This document shows, one piece after another, positions 11,202 through 21,748 of a stretch of 64,000 bases of DNA. A program made the position numbers and the translations under genes. The notes under the pieces were generated by a model that saw only the letters and a list, made by a program, of their open reading frames with translations, did not search any database and was not told the origin of the DNA. The stretch is taken from positions 124,001 through 188,000 of the forward strand of contig NZ_JASGJZ010000001.1 of the NCBI RefSeq assembly GCF_047601025.1. Direction: 5' to 3'. The DNA comes from Pseudorhodoferax sp047601025 (GTDB lineage: Bacteria > Pseudomonadota > Gammaproteobacteria > Burkholderiales > Burkholderiaceae_C). How positions within the stretch are numbered: the first letter of the stretch is position 1; every line of letters begins with the position of its first letter.

Positions 11202-12070
11202 CGGCGCCGGGCTACGTCGGCCGCTTCGCGCCCTCGCCGACCGGCCCGCTGCACGCCGGCTCGCTGGTCGCCGCGCTGGCCAGTTGGCTGGACGCCCGCG
11301 CGCACAGCGGCCGCTGGCTGGTGCGCATCGAGGACGTGGACGCGCCGCGCTGCCCCGGCGGCATGGACGCGCTGATCCTGCAGCAACTCACCGCCTGCAG
11401 CCTCGTGCCCGACGCGCCGCCGGTGCGCCAGTCGCAGCGCGGCGCGCCGTACCAGTCGGCGCTGGACCGGCTCGCCGCCGCCGGCCTGGCCTATCCCTGC
11501 GCCTGCTCGCGCAGCGAGATCCTGGCCGCGCTGCAGGCGCGCGGGCAAGAACCGCAGCGCCACGGCGAACTGGTCTACCCCGGCACCTGCCGCGGCGGAC
11601 TGCGCGGCCGGCCGGCGCGCGCCTGGCGCCTGCGCGTGCCGGCCGGGCCGCCGCTGGCCTGGCACGACCGCCGGCTCGGCCCGCAGCAGCAGGACGTGGC
11701 CGCCGCGGTCGGCGACTTCGTGCTGCGCCGCGCCGACGGCCTGTGGGCCTACCAGCTCGCCGTGGTCGTGGACGACGCCGCGCAGGGCATCACCGACGTC
11801 GTGCGCGGCGAGGACCTGGCCGACAACACGCCGCGCCAGATCCTGCTGCAGCGCGCGCTCGGCCTGCCGACGCCGCGCTACCTGCACACGCCGCTGGTGC
11901 TGGGCGCGGACGGCGAGAAGCTGTCCAAGCAGAACGGCGCCGCCGCACTGGACCTGCGCGCGCCCGCCGAAGCGCTGCAGGCCGCAGCCGCAGCATTGGG
12001 CCTGCCGGCGGCGGCCGGCGGGCCGGCCGAGCGGCTGGCGCACTGGGCCGCCGCCTGGCCGTACCGCTGA
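11198..12070 (+). CDS. gluQ: Glutamyl-Q tRNA(Asp) synthetase
   Basis: GluQ attaches glutamate to the queuosine base at position 34 of tRNA(Asp). The 290-residue product is a GluRS catalytic core without the anticodon-binding domain. The HIGH-like motif appears as FAPSPTGPLHAGSL at residues 8-21, the KMSKS-like loop as GEKLSKQNG near residue 240, and a zinc site as PCACSRS with a later TCRG. The ATG at 11198 overlaps the preceding stop. The next gene starts 22 bp later, probably from its own promoter. Confidence 0.93.
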   Translation: MTAPGYVGRFAPSPTGPLHAGSLVAALASWLDARAHSGRWLVRIEDVDAPRCPGGMDALILQQLTACSLVPDAPPVRQSQRGAPYQSALDRLAAAGLAYPCACSRSEILAALQARGQEPQRHGELVYPGTCRGGLRGRPARAWRLRVPAGPPLAWHDRRLGPQQQDVAAAVGDFVLRRADGLWAYQLAVVVDDAAQGITDVVRGEDLADNTPRQILLQRALGLPTPRYLHTPLVLGADGEKLSKQNGAAALDLRAPAEALQAAAAALGLPAAAGGPAERLAHWAAAWPYR

Positions 12071-12080
12071 AGCGCGCGGC

Positions 12081-12086
12081 GACAAT
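12081..12086 (+). promoter_or_regulatory. -10 element candidate for the deoxyribosyltransferase gene
   Basis: GACAAT, 6 nt before the ATG at 12093, with no Shine-Dalgarno sequence. Confidence 0.4.
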
Positions 12087-12092
12087 GCCGCG

Positions 12093-12644
12093 ATGCCGCT
12101 TCCCCGCATCTACCTGGCCGGCCCGGACGTGTTCCGGCCCGACGCCGCCGAGGTCTTCGCTCGGCTGAAGGCCTGCTGCGCCCGCCTGGGCCTCGAAGGG
12201 CTGGCCCCGGCCGACGGCGGCCCGCACGCCGGCCCGGCGCCCGACGGCGACGCGCTGGCCCAACGCATCTACGCCGCCAACATCGCGCTGATCCGGTCCG
12301 CCGACGGCCTGGCCGCGAACCTGATGGACTTCCGCGGGCTGGAGCCGGACTCCGGCACCGTGTTCGAGGTCGGCTACGCCGTCGCGCTCGGCAAGCCGGT
12401 CGTGGCCTACGGCGTGCGGCCCGGCAGCTACGCCGAGCGCGTGGCCGCGGCGCTGCCCTGCGCGCACGACGGCGCCGGCGTGCTGCGCGAGACCGCCAGC
12501 GGCCTGATGGTCGAGGGCCTGGGCCAGCGGCTGAACCTGATGCTCAGCCGCTCGGCCGGGCTGGCCGACACGGCCGAGGCCGCGCTGCAGCAGCTGGCCG
12601 CCCGGCTGGGCGCGGCGGCCGCTCCCTACAATCCCGCCGCGTGA
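12093..12644 (+). CDS. Nucleoside 2-deoxyribosyltransferase family protein
   Basis: A 183-residue cytoplasmic protein. The fold signature is RIYLAGPDVF at residues 5-14, RSADGLAANLMDFRGLEPDSGTVFEVGYAVALGKPVVAY in the middle: the D-F-R and GT-x-FE-x-GYA motifs carry the substrate-binding and nucleophilic glutamate residues of this family. Members exchange bases between deoxynucleosides or hydrolyse nucleotides; the exact substrate is unknown. trmB begins within its stop codon (GTGA). Confidence 0.85.
   Translation: MPLPRIYLAGPDVFRPDAAEVFARLKACCARLGLEGLAPADGGPHAGPAPDGDALAQRIYAANIALIRSADGLAANLMDFRGLEPDSGTVFEVGYAVALGKPVVAYGVRPGSYAERVAAALPCAHDGAGVLRETASGLMVEGLGQRLNLMLSRSAGLADTAEAALQQLAARLGAAAAPYNPAA
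12627..12632 (+). promoter_or_regulatory. -10 element candidate for trmB
   Basis: TACAAT, 8 nt before the GTG at 12641, inside the end of the preceding gene; it would give a leaderless trmB message. Confidence 0.4.
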
Positions 12645-13729
12645 ACACGCCCTCCTCTCCCGCCGCCGACGCACCCGCCGCGGCCGCCGGCCACCCCCCT
12701 GCGGGCACAGCCCATCCGGGCACAGCCCATCCGGGCACAGCCCATCCGGGCACAGCCCATCCGGGCACAGCCCATCCGGGCACAGCCCATCCGGGCACAG
12801 CCCATCCGGGCACAGCCCATCCGGGCACAGCCCATCCGGGCACAGCCCATCCGGGCACAGCCCATCCGGGCACAGCCCATCCGGGCACAGCCCATCCGGG
12901 CACAGCCCATCCGGGCACAGCCCATCCGGGCACAGCCCATCCGGGCACAGCCCATCCGGGCACAGCCCATCCGGGCACAGCCCATCCGGGCACAGCCCAT
13001 CCGGACACCGCCCATCCGGACACTGCCCATCCGGGCATCGCCCATCCGCGCACGATCCGCAGCTTCGTCAAGCGCGCCGGCCGCACCACGACCGGCCAGG
13101 CCAAGGCCCTGCAGGAGCTCGGACCGCGCTTCGTGCTGCCGTTCACGCCGGCGCCGCTGGACCTGGCGGCCGCCTTCGGCCGCCAGGCGCCGACGGTGCT
13201 GGAGATCGGCTTCGGCATGGGCGACGCCACGGCCCACATCGCGGCCCTGCTGCCCGACACCAACTTCCTGTGCTGCGAGGTGCACGAGCCCGGCGTGGGC
13301 GCGCTGCTCAAGCAGGTCGGCGAGCGCGGCCTGGCGAACATCCGCATCCTCGCGCACGATGCGGTCGAAGTGCTCGACCGCATGCTGCCGCCCTGGGACG
13401 CCGCGCAGAACCCGCAGGCCCTGGCCGGCATCCACATCTTCTTTCCCGACCCCTGGCACAAGCTGCGCCACCACAAGCGCCGGCTGATCCAGCCGCCCTT
13501 CGTGGCGCGCCTGGCGCAGCGCCTGGCGCCGGGCGGCTACCTGCACTGCGCCACCGACTGGGAACCCTACGCACAGCAGATGCTGCAGGTGCTGTCGGCC
13601 GAGCCGCTGCTGCGCAACACCGCGGACGGCTACGCGCCGCGGCCGCACTACCGGCCCGAGACCAAGTTCGAGCGCCGCGGCCTGCGCCTGGGCCACGGCG
13701 TCTGGGACCTGGTGTTCAGGCGTGCCTGA
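12641..13729 (+). CDS. trmB: tRNA (guanine-46-N7) methyltransferase with repeat-expanded N-terminus
   Basis: TrmB uses S-adenosylmethionine to methylate G46 in the tRNA variable loop. The 362-residue product has the normal catalytic domain from about residue 137: HPRTIRSFVKRAGR, the SAM motif VLEIGFGMGDATAHIA, CEVHEPGVG, and the family signature IHIFFPDPWHKLRHHKRR, ending in the usual ETKFERRG. Ahead of it is an abnormal extension in which residues 22-136 are 23 copies of a pentapeptide, mostly GTAHP. The native domain begins HPRTIRSF, so the array ends in the same HP dipeptide and probably grew from it. The GTG at 12641 overlaps the previous stop codon and follows a TACAAT hexamer. Function is probably intact because the core is complete. 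Confidence 0.9.
   Translation: MNTPSSPAADAPAAAAGHPPAGTAHPGTAHPGTAHPGTAHPGTAHPGTAHPGTAHPGTAHPGTAHPGTAHPGTAHPGTAHPGTAHPGTAHPGTAHPGTAHPGTAHPGTAHPGTAHPGTAHPDTAHPDTAHPGIAHPRTIRSFVKRAGRTTTGQAKALQELGPRFVLPFTPAPLDLAAAFGRQAPTVLEIGFGMGDATAHIAALLPDTNFLCCEVHEPGVGALLKQVGERGLANIRILAHDAVEVLDRMLPPWDAAQNPQALAGIHIFFPDPWHKLRHHKRRLIQPPFVARLAQRLAPGGYLHCATDWEPYAQQMLQVLSAEPLLRNTADGYAPRPHYRPETKFERRGLRLGHGVWDLVFRRA
12704..13048 (+). repeat. 15-bp in-frame minisatellite, 23 units
   Basis: Unit GGCACAGCCCATCCG, 23 head-to-tail copies over exactly 345 bp. The first 20 units are identical; the last three carry substitutions (GTAHP becomes DTAHP, DTAHP and GIAHP). Divergence at the 3' edge only suggests recent expansion at the 5' side. 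The unit length is a multiple of three, so copy-number change never breaks the trmB frame. Confidence 0.97.
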
Positions 13730-14566
13730 TCACAGCGGCGCCAGCACGCTGGCGCCCAGCAGCGCGAATACCACGATGCCCAGCGCGATGCGGTAGACCA
13801 CGAACGGCATGTAGCTGCGCGTGGACACCAGCTTCAGGAAGCCGACGATCACCGCGTAGCCGACGAAGAACGCGATCGCCGTGGCCAGCCAGGTCTGGCC
13901 CGGGCCGACCGTGCTCTCCACGCCCCAGGTCTTGTAGAGCTGGTAGAAGCCCGACAGCAGCACGGCCGGGATCGCCAGCAGGAACGAATAGCGCGCCGCC
14001 GCCTCGCGCGTGTAGCCCAGGATCAGCCCCATCGTGATCGTGCCGCCCGAGCGCGAGACGCCGGGGATCAGCGCCATGGCCTGGGCGAAGCCGAACAAAA
14101 TGCCGTGGCCCCAGGTCAGCCGGTCCAGCGTGCGCTGCTTGCGGCCCAGCCGGTCGGCCACCGCCAGCACGACCGCGAACGCGACCAGCATCGCGGCGGT
14201 GATGTGGAGGTCGCGCAGCGAGCCCTCGATCGCGTTCTTGAACAGCAGGCCGAGGATCGCGATCGGCAGCGTGCCGACCAGCACCAGCCAGCCCATGCGC
14301 GCGTCCGGCGACAGCGGCTGGCCGCGCTGCGCCAGCGAGGCGCACCAGGCGCGGAAGATCCGCGCGATGTCGTGGCGGAAGTACAGCAGCACGGCGGCCT
14401 CCGTGCCGATCTGCGTGATCGCGGTGAACGCCGCGCCGGGATCACCGCCGGAGGGCAGCAGCGGGCCGATGATGCGCAGGTGCGCGCTGGAAGACACCGG
14501 CAGGAACTCCGTGAGCCCCTGGATCAGCCCGAGGAACGCCGCCTCGCCCCAGCCGACCGCGCTCAC
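13730..14566 (-). CDS. uppP: Undecaprenyl-diphosphatase
   Basis: UppP (BacA) dephosphorylates undecaprenyl diphosphate to recycle the lipid carrier of cell-wall synthesis; overproduction gives bacitracin resistance. The 278-residue membrane protein has the signature LIQGLTEFLPVSSSAHL near the N-terminus and the second catalytic motif GVSRSGGTITMG, with about seven hydrophobic segments. A GTG at 14566 preceded by GGGAGG is chosen over upstream in-frame starts, because the homology begins at GWGEAAFLGLIQG. It converges on trmB, the stop codons abutting without a gap. Confidence 0.94.
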   Translation of the reverse strand: MSAVGWGEAAFLGLIQGLTEFLPVSSSAHLRIIGPLLPSGGDPGAAFTAITQIGTEAAVLLYFRHDIARIFRAWCASLAQRGQPLSPDARMGWLVLVGTLPIAILGLLFKNAIEGSLRDLHITAAMLVAFAVVLAVADRLGRKQRTLDRLTWGHGILFGFAQAMALIPGVSRSGGTITMGLILGYTREAAARYSFLLAIPAVLLSGFYQLYKTWGVESTVGPGQTWLATAIAFFVGYAVIVGFLKLVSTRSYMPFVVYRIALGIVVFALLGASVLAPL

Positions 14567-14702
14567 CGCCCGCCTCCCGCCGGAAGATGCAGAACAGGCG
14601 ACGGCGCGACAGGGAGCAGGACCATGGGAATTCGGGACGGGAAATGGAGGGCCGCCGATCATAAGCGGCCACCCAGGGTTTCCACTTATCTCCAGCCTGT
14701 CC

Positions 14703-14719
14703 GGCGGGCCCGGCCCGCC
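14703..14719 (-). terminator. GC hairpin downstream of alaS
   Basis: GGCGGGC and GCCCGCC form a perfect 7-bp stem around CCG, 63 bp after the alaS stop. No U-run follows; a weak candidate. Confidence 0.3.
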
Positions 14720-14781
14720 ATCTGCGCGCGGCAGCCCGGCATTCGGTCACGCTTCCCGCCGCGCCTGGCGGGCCGCCCGCG

Positions 14782-17415
<2,634 letters not shown>

Positions 17416-17590
17416 GAGGCGGGGGTCGAAAAAACGGTCAGGCGGTCTGGAAGACGTTCATGCGCACTCGCTGGGCGGCGGCGATGGAATGGCCTTTGCC
17501 GGTGCCATGCCCGATGCCCCGATGGCGGCTTGGCCTGGAAGGGTCGGGGCTGGACGATGGCGGGCCATTATGGCCGCTGCCTCCAATGAA

Positions 17591-17622
17591 AAAGCCCAGC
17601 AGGGCGGATTCTGCTGGGCTTT
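17591..17622 (-). terminator. Rho-independent terminator, originally of tRNA-Ser
   Basis: AAAGCCCAGCAG (17591-17602) pairs perfectly with CTGCTGGGCTTT (17611-17622); on the minus strand the stem runs into TTTTT. It lies just outside the prophage, 24 bp left of attL. Before the insertion the tRNA-Ser 3' end lay at attL, so this stem most simply was that tRNA's terminator. Today it would stop leftward prophage transcripts before alaS. Confidence 0.8.
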
Positions 17623-17645
17623 CATGGATCGTCTTCGGAGGGATC

Positions 17646-17659
17646 CTGGCGGAAACGGA
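17646..17659. other. attL direct repeat
   Basis: CTGGCGGAAACGGA, identical to 25584-25597. It is the original 3' end (CCA included) of the tRNA-Ser gene, left behind by integration. Confidence 0.85.
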
Positions 17660-17661
17660 CG

Positions 17662-18228
17662 TTATCGCCACCGCAACGCCCCAGCCCGATACAACGCCCG
17701 ACGCACGCTCGCAAGGTGGCACCCAAACGCATCAGCCAGTACTGTCTGAGTGTAACAGCCCGTCTGATACAACTCCACCAACGCCTCCTCATCCTCCGCG
17801 CCTAGAACACGCGGCCGCCCCACCTTCGCACCCCGCGCAATCGCAGCCTGCTGGCCTGCGATCGACCGCTCCCGAATCAAGCTCCGCTCGAACTCGGCGA
17901 CAGCCCCGAGCATCTGCAACATGAGCCGGCCCGCCGCACTCGACGTATCAATCGGCTCCGTCAACGACCGGAAACCAGCCCCAGCCGCTTCCATGCGCTC
18001 GATGATGTCCAGCAGGTTGCGCAGGCTCCGCGCCAAACGATCCAGCTTGAACACGACCAGCACGTCACCCTCACGAAGCGCCCCCAGTGCACGCTGCAGC
18101 TGCGGCCGGCGCCCAACGCTGCTGCCTTTTTCCTCATAAACCCGGCTGACACCAGCCCGGCGCAACGCATCCAGCTGCAGGTCCGTTTCCTGCTGATCAG
18201 TAGACACGCGGGCATAGCCGACCAGCAT
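17662..18228 (-). CDS. Small serine recombinase (resolvase/invertase family)
   Basis: A 188-residue site-specific recombinase, the presumed integrase of the prophage. The catalytic serine lies in VGYARVSTDQQETDLQLDAL, with the arginine cluster in VFKLDRLARSLRNLLD and the E-helix LQMLGAVAEFERSLIRERS; a helix-turn-helix (LVELYQTGCYTQTVLADAFGCHLASVRRAL) closes the protein. It ends 3 bp from attL, the usual place for an integrase gene. No tyrosine integrase and no transposase are present in the element. Small serine recombinases are mostly resolvases and invertases, so integration into a tRNA 3' end by this one is unusual. Its ATG overlaps the stop of the preceding membrane ORF (TGATG). Confidence 0.9.
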   Translation of the reverse strand: MLVGYARVSTDQQETDLQLDALRRAGVSRVYEEKGSSVGRRPQLQRALGALREGDVLVVFKLDRLARSLRNLLDIIERMEAAGAGFRSLTEPIDTSSAAGRLMLQMLGAVAEFERSLIRERSIAGQQAAIARGAKVGRPRVLGAEDEEALVELYQTGCYTQTVLADAFGCHLASVRRALYRAGALRWR

Positions 18229-18422
18229 CAACGCCGCCCCACGTACGCCAGCACGACCAAGACCACGACAACAAGAGCGAACGCCAGCCAGTTTCGACGC
18301 CACGCCCTGCGATACCGCAAGCGCTGCAACTCATGCTCGCCCATCCGGAACAACGATCGCTCCACATGACCCGTCTTCTTACGCCACCAGTCACGATACC
18401 AATCGCGGTTATCAGCAGCCAT
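18228..18422 (-). CDS. Small prophage membrane protein
   Basis: A 64-residue protein, MAADNRDWYRDWWRKKTGHV at its start, rich in Arg and Trp, with one C-terminal hydrophobic segment (WLAFALVVVVLVVLAYVG) and an RR end. The topology suggests a tail-anchored inner-membrane protein with a basic cytoplasmic head. GGGGGT precedes the ATG at 18422. It is translationally coupled to the serine recombinase. I do not recognise the family. Confidence 0.65.
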   Translation of the reverse strand: MAADNRDWYRDWWRKKTGHVERSLFRMGEHELQRLRYRRAWRRNWLAFALVVVVLVVLAYVGRR

Positions 18423-18910
18423 AGTTACCCCCAAGTGAAGACAATACCCGAAACCCTGCCCGGCCGATCGCGGGGACGTGCTCACTCGACCCCTTCCGCA
18501 AGCTCCAGGGGCCGACCCTTCGGGCAGCCCTGCGGGCTGGTCTCGCATCCCCGCGATCGGCCGGAATACCCCACCTGGAATAGACCGCTCCCGGCTGCGA
18601 TCTCCAGCCTCATCCCTACGTCCGTCTGCTGACGGACTCCGGCATGGGGCTGCGCCCCCTGGACCCCCGGAAGGGCCTTGCCCTTCCCCGCGCCGTCGCG
18701 CGGGCCCCCATCCCGTTCGTCGCCTTCAGGAAATGGTGCCTGTCGCTGGGGAGGACCGGGACGGATGCGATGGACCAGCCCGGCCGGGCGCACCCTATGG
18801 TGGCTGCGGGCGCGCTGGTGGCGTGGTGCCTGGACCGGGGCTAGGGCCCCGGCCTAATCCGGGTCGGTGCGCGGGCCCCCGGCGCCACCTGGGGCTGCGC
18901 CCCCGTCCCC
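18423..18910. other. Prophage intergenic region, hairpin-rich; probable origin and packaging signal
   Basis: No gene is seen in 488 bp between the zot stop and the membrane ORF. Perfect inverted repeats abound: a 17-bp pair (18460-18476 with 18548-18564), an AGCCC/GGGCT stem inside it, and GGAAGGGC/GCCCTTCC at 18669-18687. Filamentous phages keep their plus and minus origins and packaging hairpin in such a region after gene I. Confidence 0.6.
18460..18564. repeat. 17-bp perfect inverted repeat in phage intergenic region
   Basis: CCGGCCGATCGCGGGGA and its exact reverse complement, 71 bp apart, with smaller stems between them. It would fold into a long hairpin on single-stranded phage DNA; Rep nick site or packaging signal is the leading reading, a recombination site the alternative. 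Confidence 0.6.
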
Positions 18911-20011
18911 CTACTCGATTGGTAGGCCGATGGCCCGGTGCCGCTTCTCCCGCTCGCGGTCGGCCCAGGCGATGAGCGCAGCATCGGCCGGGGATCGCTG
19001 CGGGTAGGTCAGCGGCAGAAAGCGGTCCAGGCTGGCCGGGGGCTCGGCGACTTTCGCGGGCACGTGGGCCAGCGCATGGTCGGCGCAGAACTCGGGCTCG
19101 CGCTCGACCTTGACGCCGGCGCCGTCGAAGCAGGTACAGCGGTCGCGCATGCGCGCGCAGCCGGCGAAGACAGCCGTCCCGCTGGCGGCCACCAGAGCCG
19201 GAGCCGATGCCAGTTGCGGCTCAAGCACTGGAAGCGGGCTTGCAGGGGCCAAAGCCGGCTTGATCTGCGGCGCACTGGCGGCCAAGGCCGGGGCCTTCGC
19301 GGCCGCGGTGGACGGCGCCCCGACCGCGACGGTTTGACCGCTGATCCGGTCGGAGAGACGGCCGTAGACCTTCGGGCCGAGGACACCGAGCAGGAGCGCG
19401 GCGAACAGGACGCCGAACAGGACCGTAGGCACTGCGCGCCGCTGCCGGGTGTGCAGGCTGCTGGACTTGTAGGTCTTCTCGACTTCCTTGCCGCGGCGCC
19501 ACGGCTTCTTCGCGAACGCAGCCTTGTAGCTCAGCGTGCGCGAGACGCCGTCCCATTCGTAGACCGTCGCAAAGCGGCTGTTACCGAGCTTGCGCACGTG
19601 CAGATGCTGGCCGGCCAGCCGATGCACGGCGCTGTTGCAGAGCATCGGGTGTTGCGTCATCAGAATGAAGTCGATCCCGTAGTGACGATGGGTCTCCAGC
19701 TCCGTGATGCACTTGTCCTGCGCCTTGTTCATCACGGTGTAGGGCCATGGCTTCTGCACTTCGTCGAAGACGATCAGGTCGCCGGGCTTGACCCACTCGT
19801 GCCACGTCGCCAGCAGCGCGTCGTCGATCTTCTCGTGATCGAGCAGCAGGCCGTTCACGTTCGTGAGGATGCGGCGCCTCACGGTGACTTCGTTGCCATC
19901 AGGATCGATGGCCTTCTCTTCGTAGCCCTTGGCCGCCAGCGTCATCAGGAAGCGCTCGACGCACAGCGCGGTCTTGCCGGCGCCCGGCTGGCCGGTGATG
20001 ACTGTGATCAT
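18911..20011 (-). CDS. zot: Zonular occludens toxin (Zot) domain protein, phage assembly ATPase
   Basis: The homologue of filamentous phage protein I, an inner-membrane ATPase that drives virion extrusion. The 366-residue product begins MITVITGQPGAGKTALCVER with a Walker A motif at residues 7-14, continues with IVFDEVQKPWP (Walker B), and has a single transmembrane segment around AVPTVLFGVLFAALLLGVLG, followed by an Ala/Pro-rich periplasmic region and a C-terminal tail with four cysteines (GCARMRDRCTCF and FCADHA). Its ATG overlaps the stop of the DUF2523 gene (ATGA). Confidence 0.92.
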   Translation of the reverse strand: MITVITGQPGAGKTALCVERFLMTLAAKGYEEKAIDPDGNEVTVRRRILTNVNGLLLDHEKIDDALLATWHEWVKPGDLIVFDEVQKPWPYTVMNKAQDKCITELETHRHYGIDFILMTQHPMLCNSAVHRLAGQHLHVRKLGNSRFATVYEWDGVSRTLSYKAAFAKKPWRRGKEVEKTYKSSSLHTRQRRAVPTVLFGVLFAALLLGVLGPKVYGRLSDRISGQTVAVGAPSTAAAKAPALAASAPQIKPALAPASPLPVLEPQLASAPALVAASGTAVFAGCARMRDRCTCFDGAGVKVEREPEFCADHALAHVPAKVAEPPASLDRFLPLTYPQRSPADAALIAWADREREKRHRAIGLPIE

Positions 20012-20295
20012 CCGATGCTCCTCGACATGATCGAGGTCGCATGCTGCGCCGACCACAGCATCAGCTTGGTCGCGCAGGCACCGAGGATGATGCCCAGGCC
20101 CTTGCCGATCCAGAGGTACAGCGCGAACGCGAGCCAGTCCCCGGGCATGCTGTTGATCTGCGCGACGAGCTGAGACTTGAGCGTGTTGAGCGCGGCATCG
20201 ACGCCGATGATGGAGACGACGCCGAAACCGAGGCTGACCAAGACTTTCGCCAGCATGGGCTCGATCAGGGACAGCAACCACGTACCGATCTTCAT
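20008..20295 (-). CDS. DUF2523 family protein, pVI-like minor coat
   Basis: A 95-residue, strongly hydrophobic protein with two or three membrane segments (VLVSLGFGVVSIIGVDAAL; WLAFALYLWIGKGLGIILG). DUF2523 proteins occupy the pVI position between the adsorption protein and Zot in inoviruses and are taken to be a minor tip protein. It overlaps both neighbours by 4 bp (ATGA). Confidence 0.82.
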   Translation of the reverse strand: MKIGTWLLSLIEPMLAKVLVSLGFGVVSIIGVDAALNTLKSQLVAQINSMPGDWLAFALYLWIGKGLGIILGACATKLMLWSAQHATSIMSRSIG

Positions 20296-21734
20296 AGCCG
20301 CGTCTCCCCGGGCATGACAATGACGAATGCCGACAGGGTCGCCAGCGCAATCACCAGCGCGCGCAACGGGAATGCGTACTGGCATGCGGCCTGCCAGTCC
20401 CACACCTTCACGGTTTGGCCGATAGTGGCGAGACTGGCGTACACGTCGGCCGGGCAACTGCCCTCACCGAACAGGTTCTCTTCCGAATACGTGATCTGCT
20501 TTTCGCCGCGGGGAATCTCGCCCTCGGGCGTGTCGAGGTCGGGCTTCGCGCACGCGAGGATGTCGGGATAGAGGTCGCACATGCCGGGCTGGTCCTCCGG
20601 CTTCGCAGCCGTGTCTTCGTTCGACGTGCGTGTCTCTGTTTCTGTTTCGGTATGCTCCTCGAACGAACCATCTTGGTTGATGACCTTCGTCGTCGTCGTC
20701 GTGGTCGTGGTCGGAACTACCTTCACCTGATCGCCCGTCGTCGATACCGTGGTCTCCGACGTCGTCGTGACGATCCGCTCTTCCGTCCGTCCGTCCGGAA
20801 GGGTCCGCGTCGTGACCTTCGTTTCGGTCTTCGGCTGCAGAGACGGACTGGGCGTCGTCACAGTACTTGGCCCAACCTCGACCTTCCACGGTTCAATGCC
20901 GTTCTTGCCTTTCTGCTTCTCGGCCCACTCCCATTGCTTCTGCAACACGTCAGACGGCAGCGGATTCATGGCCTCATACTTCGGCCGCACCTGATCCCAG
21001 CTTGCCGGGACATCACTCGTCACTGTGCGATTCATGATCACAAAGGCGCCGCCGGCTTCATAGCCCATCGTCGGATTAATGTACTTATAAGAACACTGAT
21101 CGTACGCAAGCTCCGACTTCGTAATCTTCGCCCCGTTCGACGGCAACGTCAAACCAACCAACGCCGAACACAACGCCTCTTTACTCACTGCCCACGGCGC
21201 CCCCGGCAATGTCACGGTGTACTGCTTGGAATTGAGGTCCAGCAGAAACGGGTTGTCCGGGTCATTGGCCGCATTCGGATTGCTGCGAATCTGCGCATGC
21301 TGCAAAGTCTCCGCCATGTCGGCCAGCATCATCACGACGCCGACAGGGCCAGCCAGCCGAGCAGCGTTACGCCAGAGGATGCCCATGCCAGCACCAAGCG
21401 CAGCCCGCGTGATCGGCGTAGAAACGGTCACCGGCACCTTATGGCCGGCGACCGACGCATTGCCGGACATGCCAACCACGGCGCCGCCGGACGTGCCACC
21501 ACTGCCAAAATTGCTAGCGACGCTCCAGCCCGACGTACCGCCGAGCGCAGCACTCGGCTTCGTAGCTACCAACGTCCCGCCCGAGCCGATGCCCACGGTC
21601 ACCGCGTTATTGCCCGTCACGCGCTGCATGAATCCGGCGAAGTCGGCCAGCCCGACCTCGGCGGCATTGGCTACCGGAACGCCAGCCAGAGCAAGAGCAC
21701 AGAGCCCAGTGCGAATTGCATTTCCATGGTCCAC
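20292..21734 (-). CDS. TspB-like virion adsorption protein (pIII position)
   Basis: A 480-residue secreted and membrane-anchored protein. The signal peptide is followed by a likely cleavage in VANA-AEVG; the N-terminal part is Gly/Ala/Ser-rich, the middle is a Thr-rich linker (TTSETTVSTTGDQ, then a run of eight threonines, then TETETETRT), and the C-terminal domain carries MCDLYPDILACAKPDLDTP, as in the TspB family of betaproteobacterial inoviruses, then a hydrophobic anchor LRALVIALATLSAFVIVM. By position it is the receptor-binding pIII analogue. The start is GTG at 21734, preceded by GAGGGG. Base composition is lower in GC than the chromosome. Confidence 0.85.
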   Translation of the reverse strand: MDHGNAIRTGLCALALAGVPVANAAEVGLADFAGFMQRVTGNNAVTVGIGSGGTLVATKPSAALGGTSGWSVASNFGSGGTSGGAVVGMSGNASVAGHKVPVTVSTPITRAALGAGMGILWRNAARLAGPVGVVMMLADMAETLQHAQIRSNPNAANDPDNPFLLDLNSKQYTVTLPGAPWAVSKEALCSALVGLTLPSNGAKITKSELAYDQCSYKYINPTMGYEAGGAFVIMNRTVTSDVPASWDQVRPKYEAMNPLPSDVLQKQWEWAEKQKGKNGIEPWKVEVGPSTVTTPSPSLQPKTETKVTTRTLPDGRTEERIVTTTSETTVSTTGDQVKVVPTTTTTTTTKVINQDGSFEEHTETETETRTSNEDTAAKPEDQPGMCDLYPDILACAKPDLDTPEGEIPRGEKQITYSEENLFGEGSCPADVYASLATIGQTVKVWDWQAACQYAFPLRALVIALATLSAFVIVMPGETRL

Positions 21735-21748
21735 ATGTCACCCCTCGA

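Noticed and set aside
12704..13048. CRISPR array
   Set aside because: Units are 15 bp, contiguous without spacers, in frame with trmB, and no cas genes are near. It is a coding minisatellite.
12626..13696. Minus-strand ORF with MGCAR repeats
   Set aside because: Antisense reading of the trmB minisatellite; no homology outside the repeat.
21720..21740. ATG at 21736 as start of the TspB-like gene
   Set aside because: It is in another frame; the GTG at 21734 opens the frame with the signal peptide.
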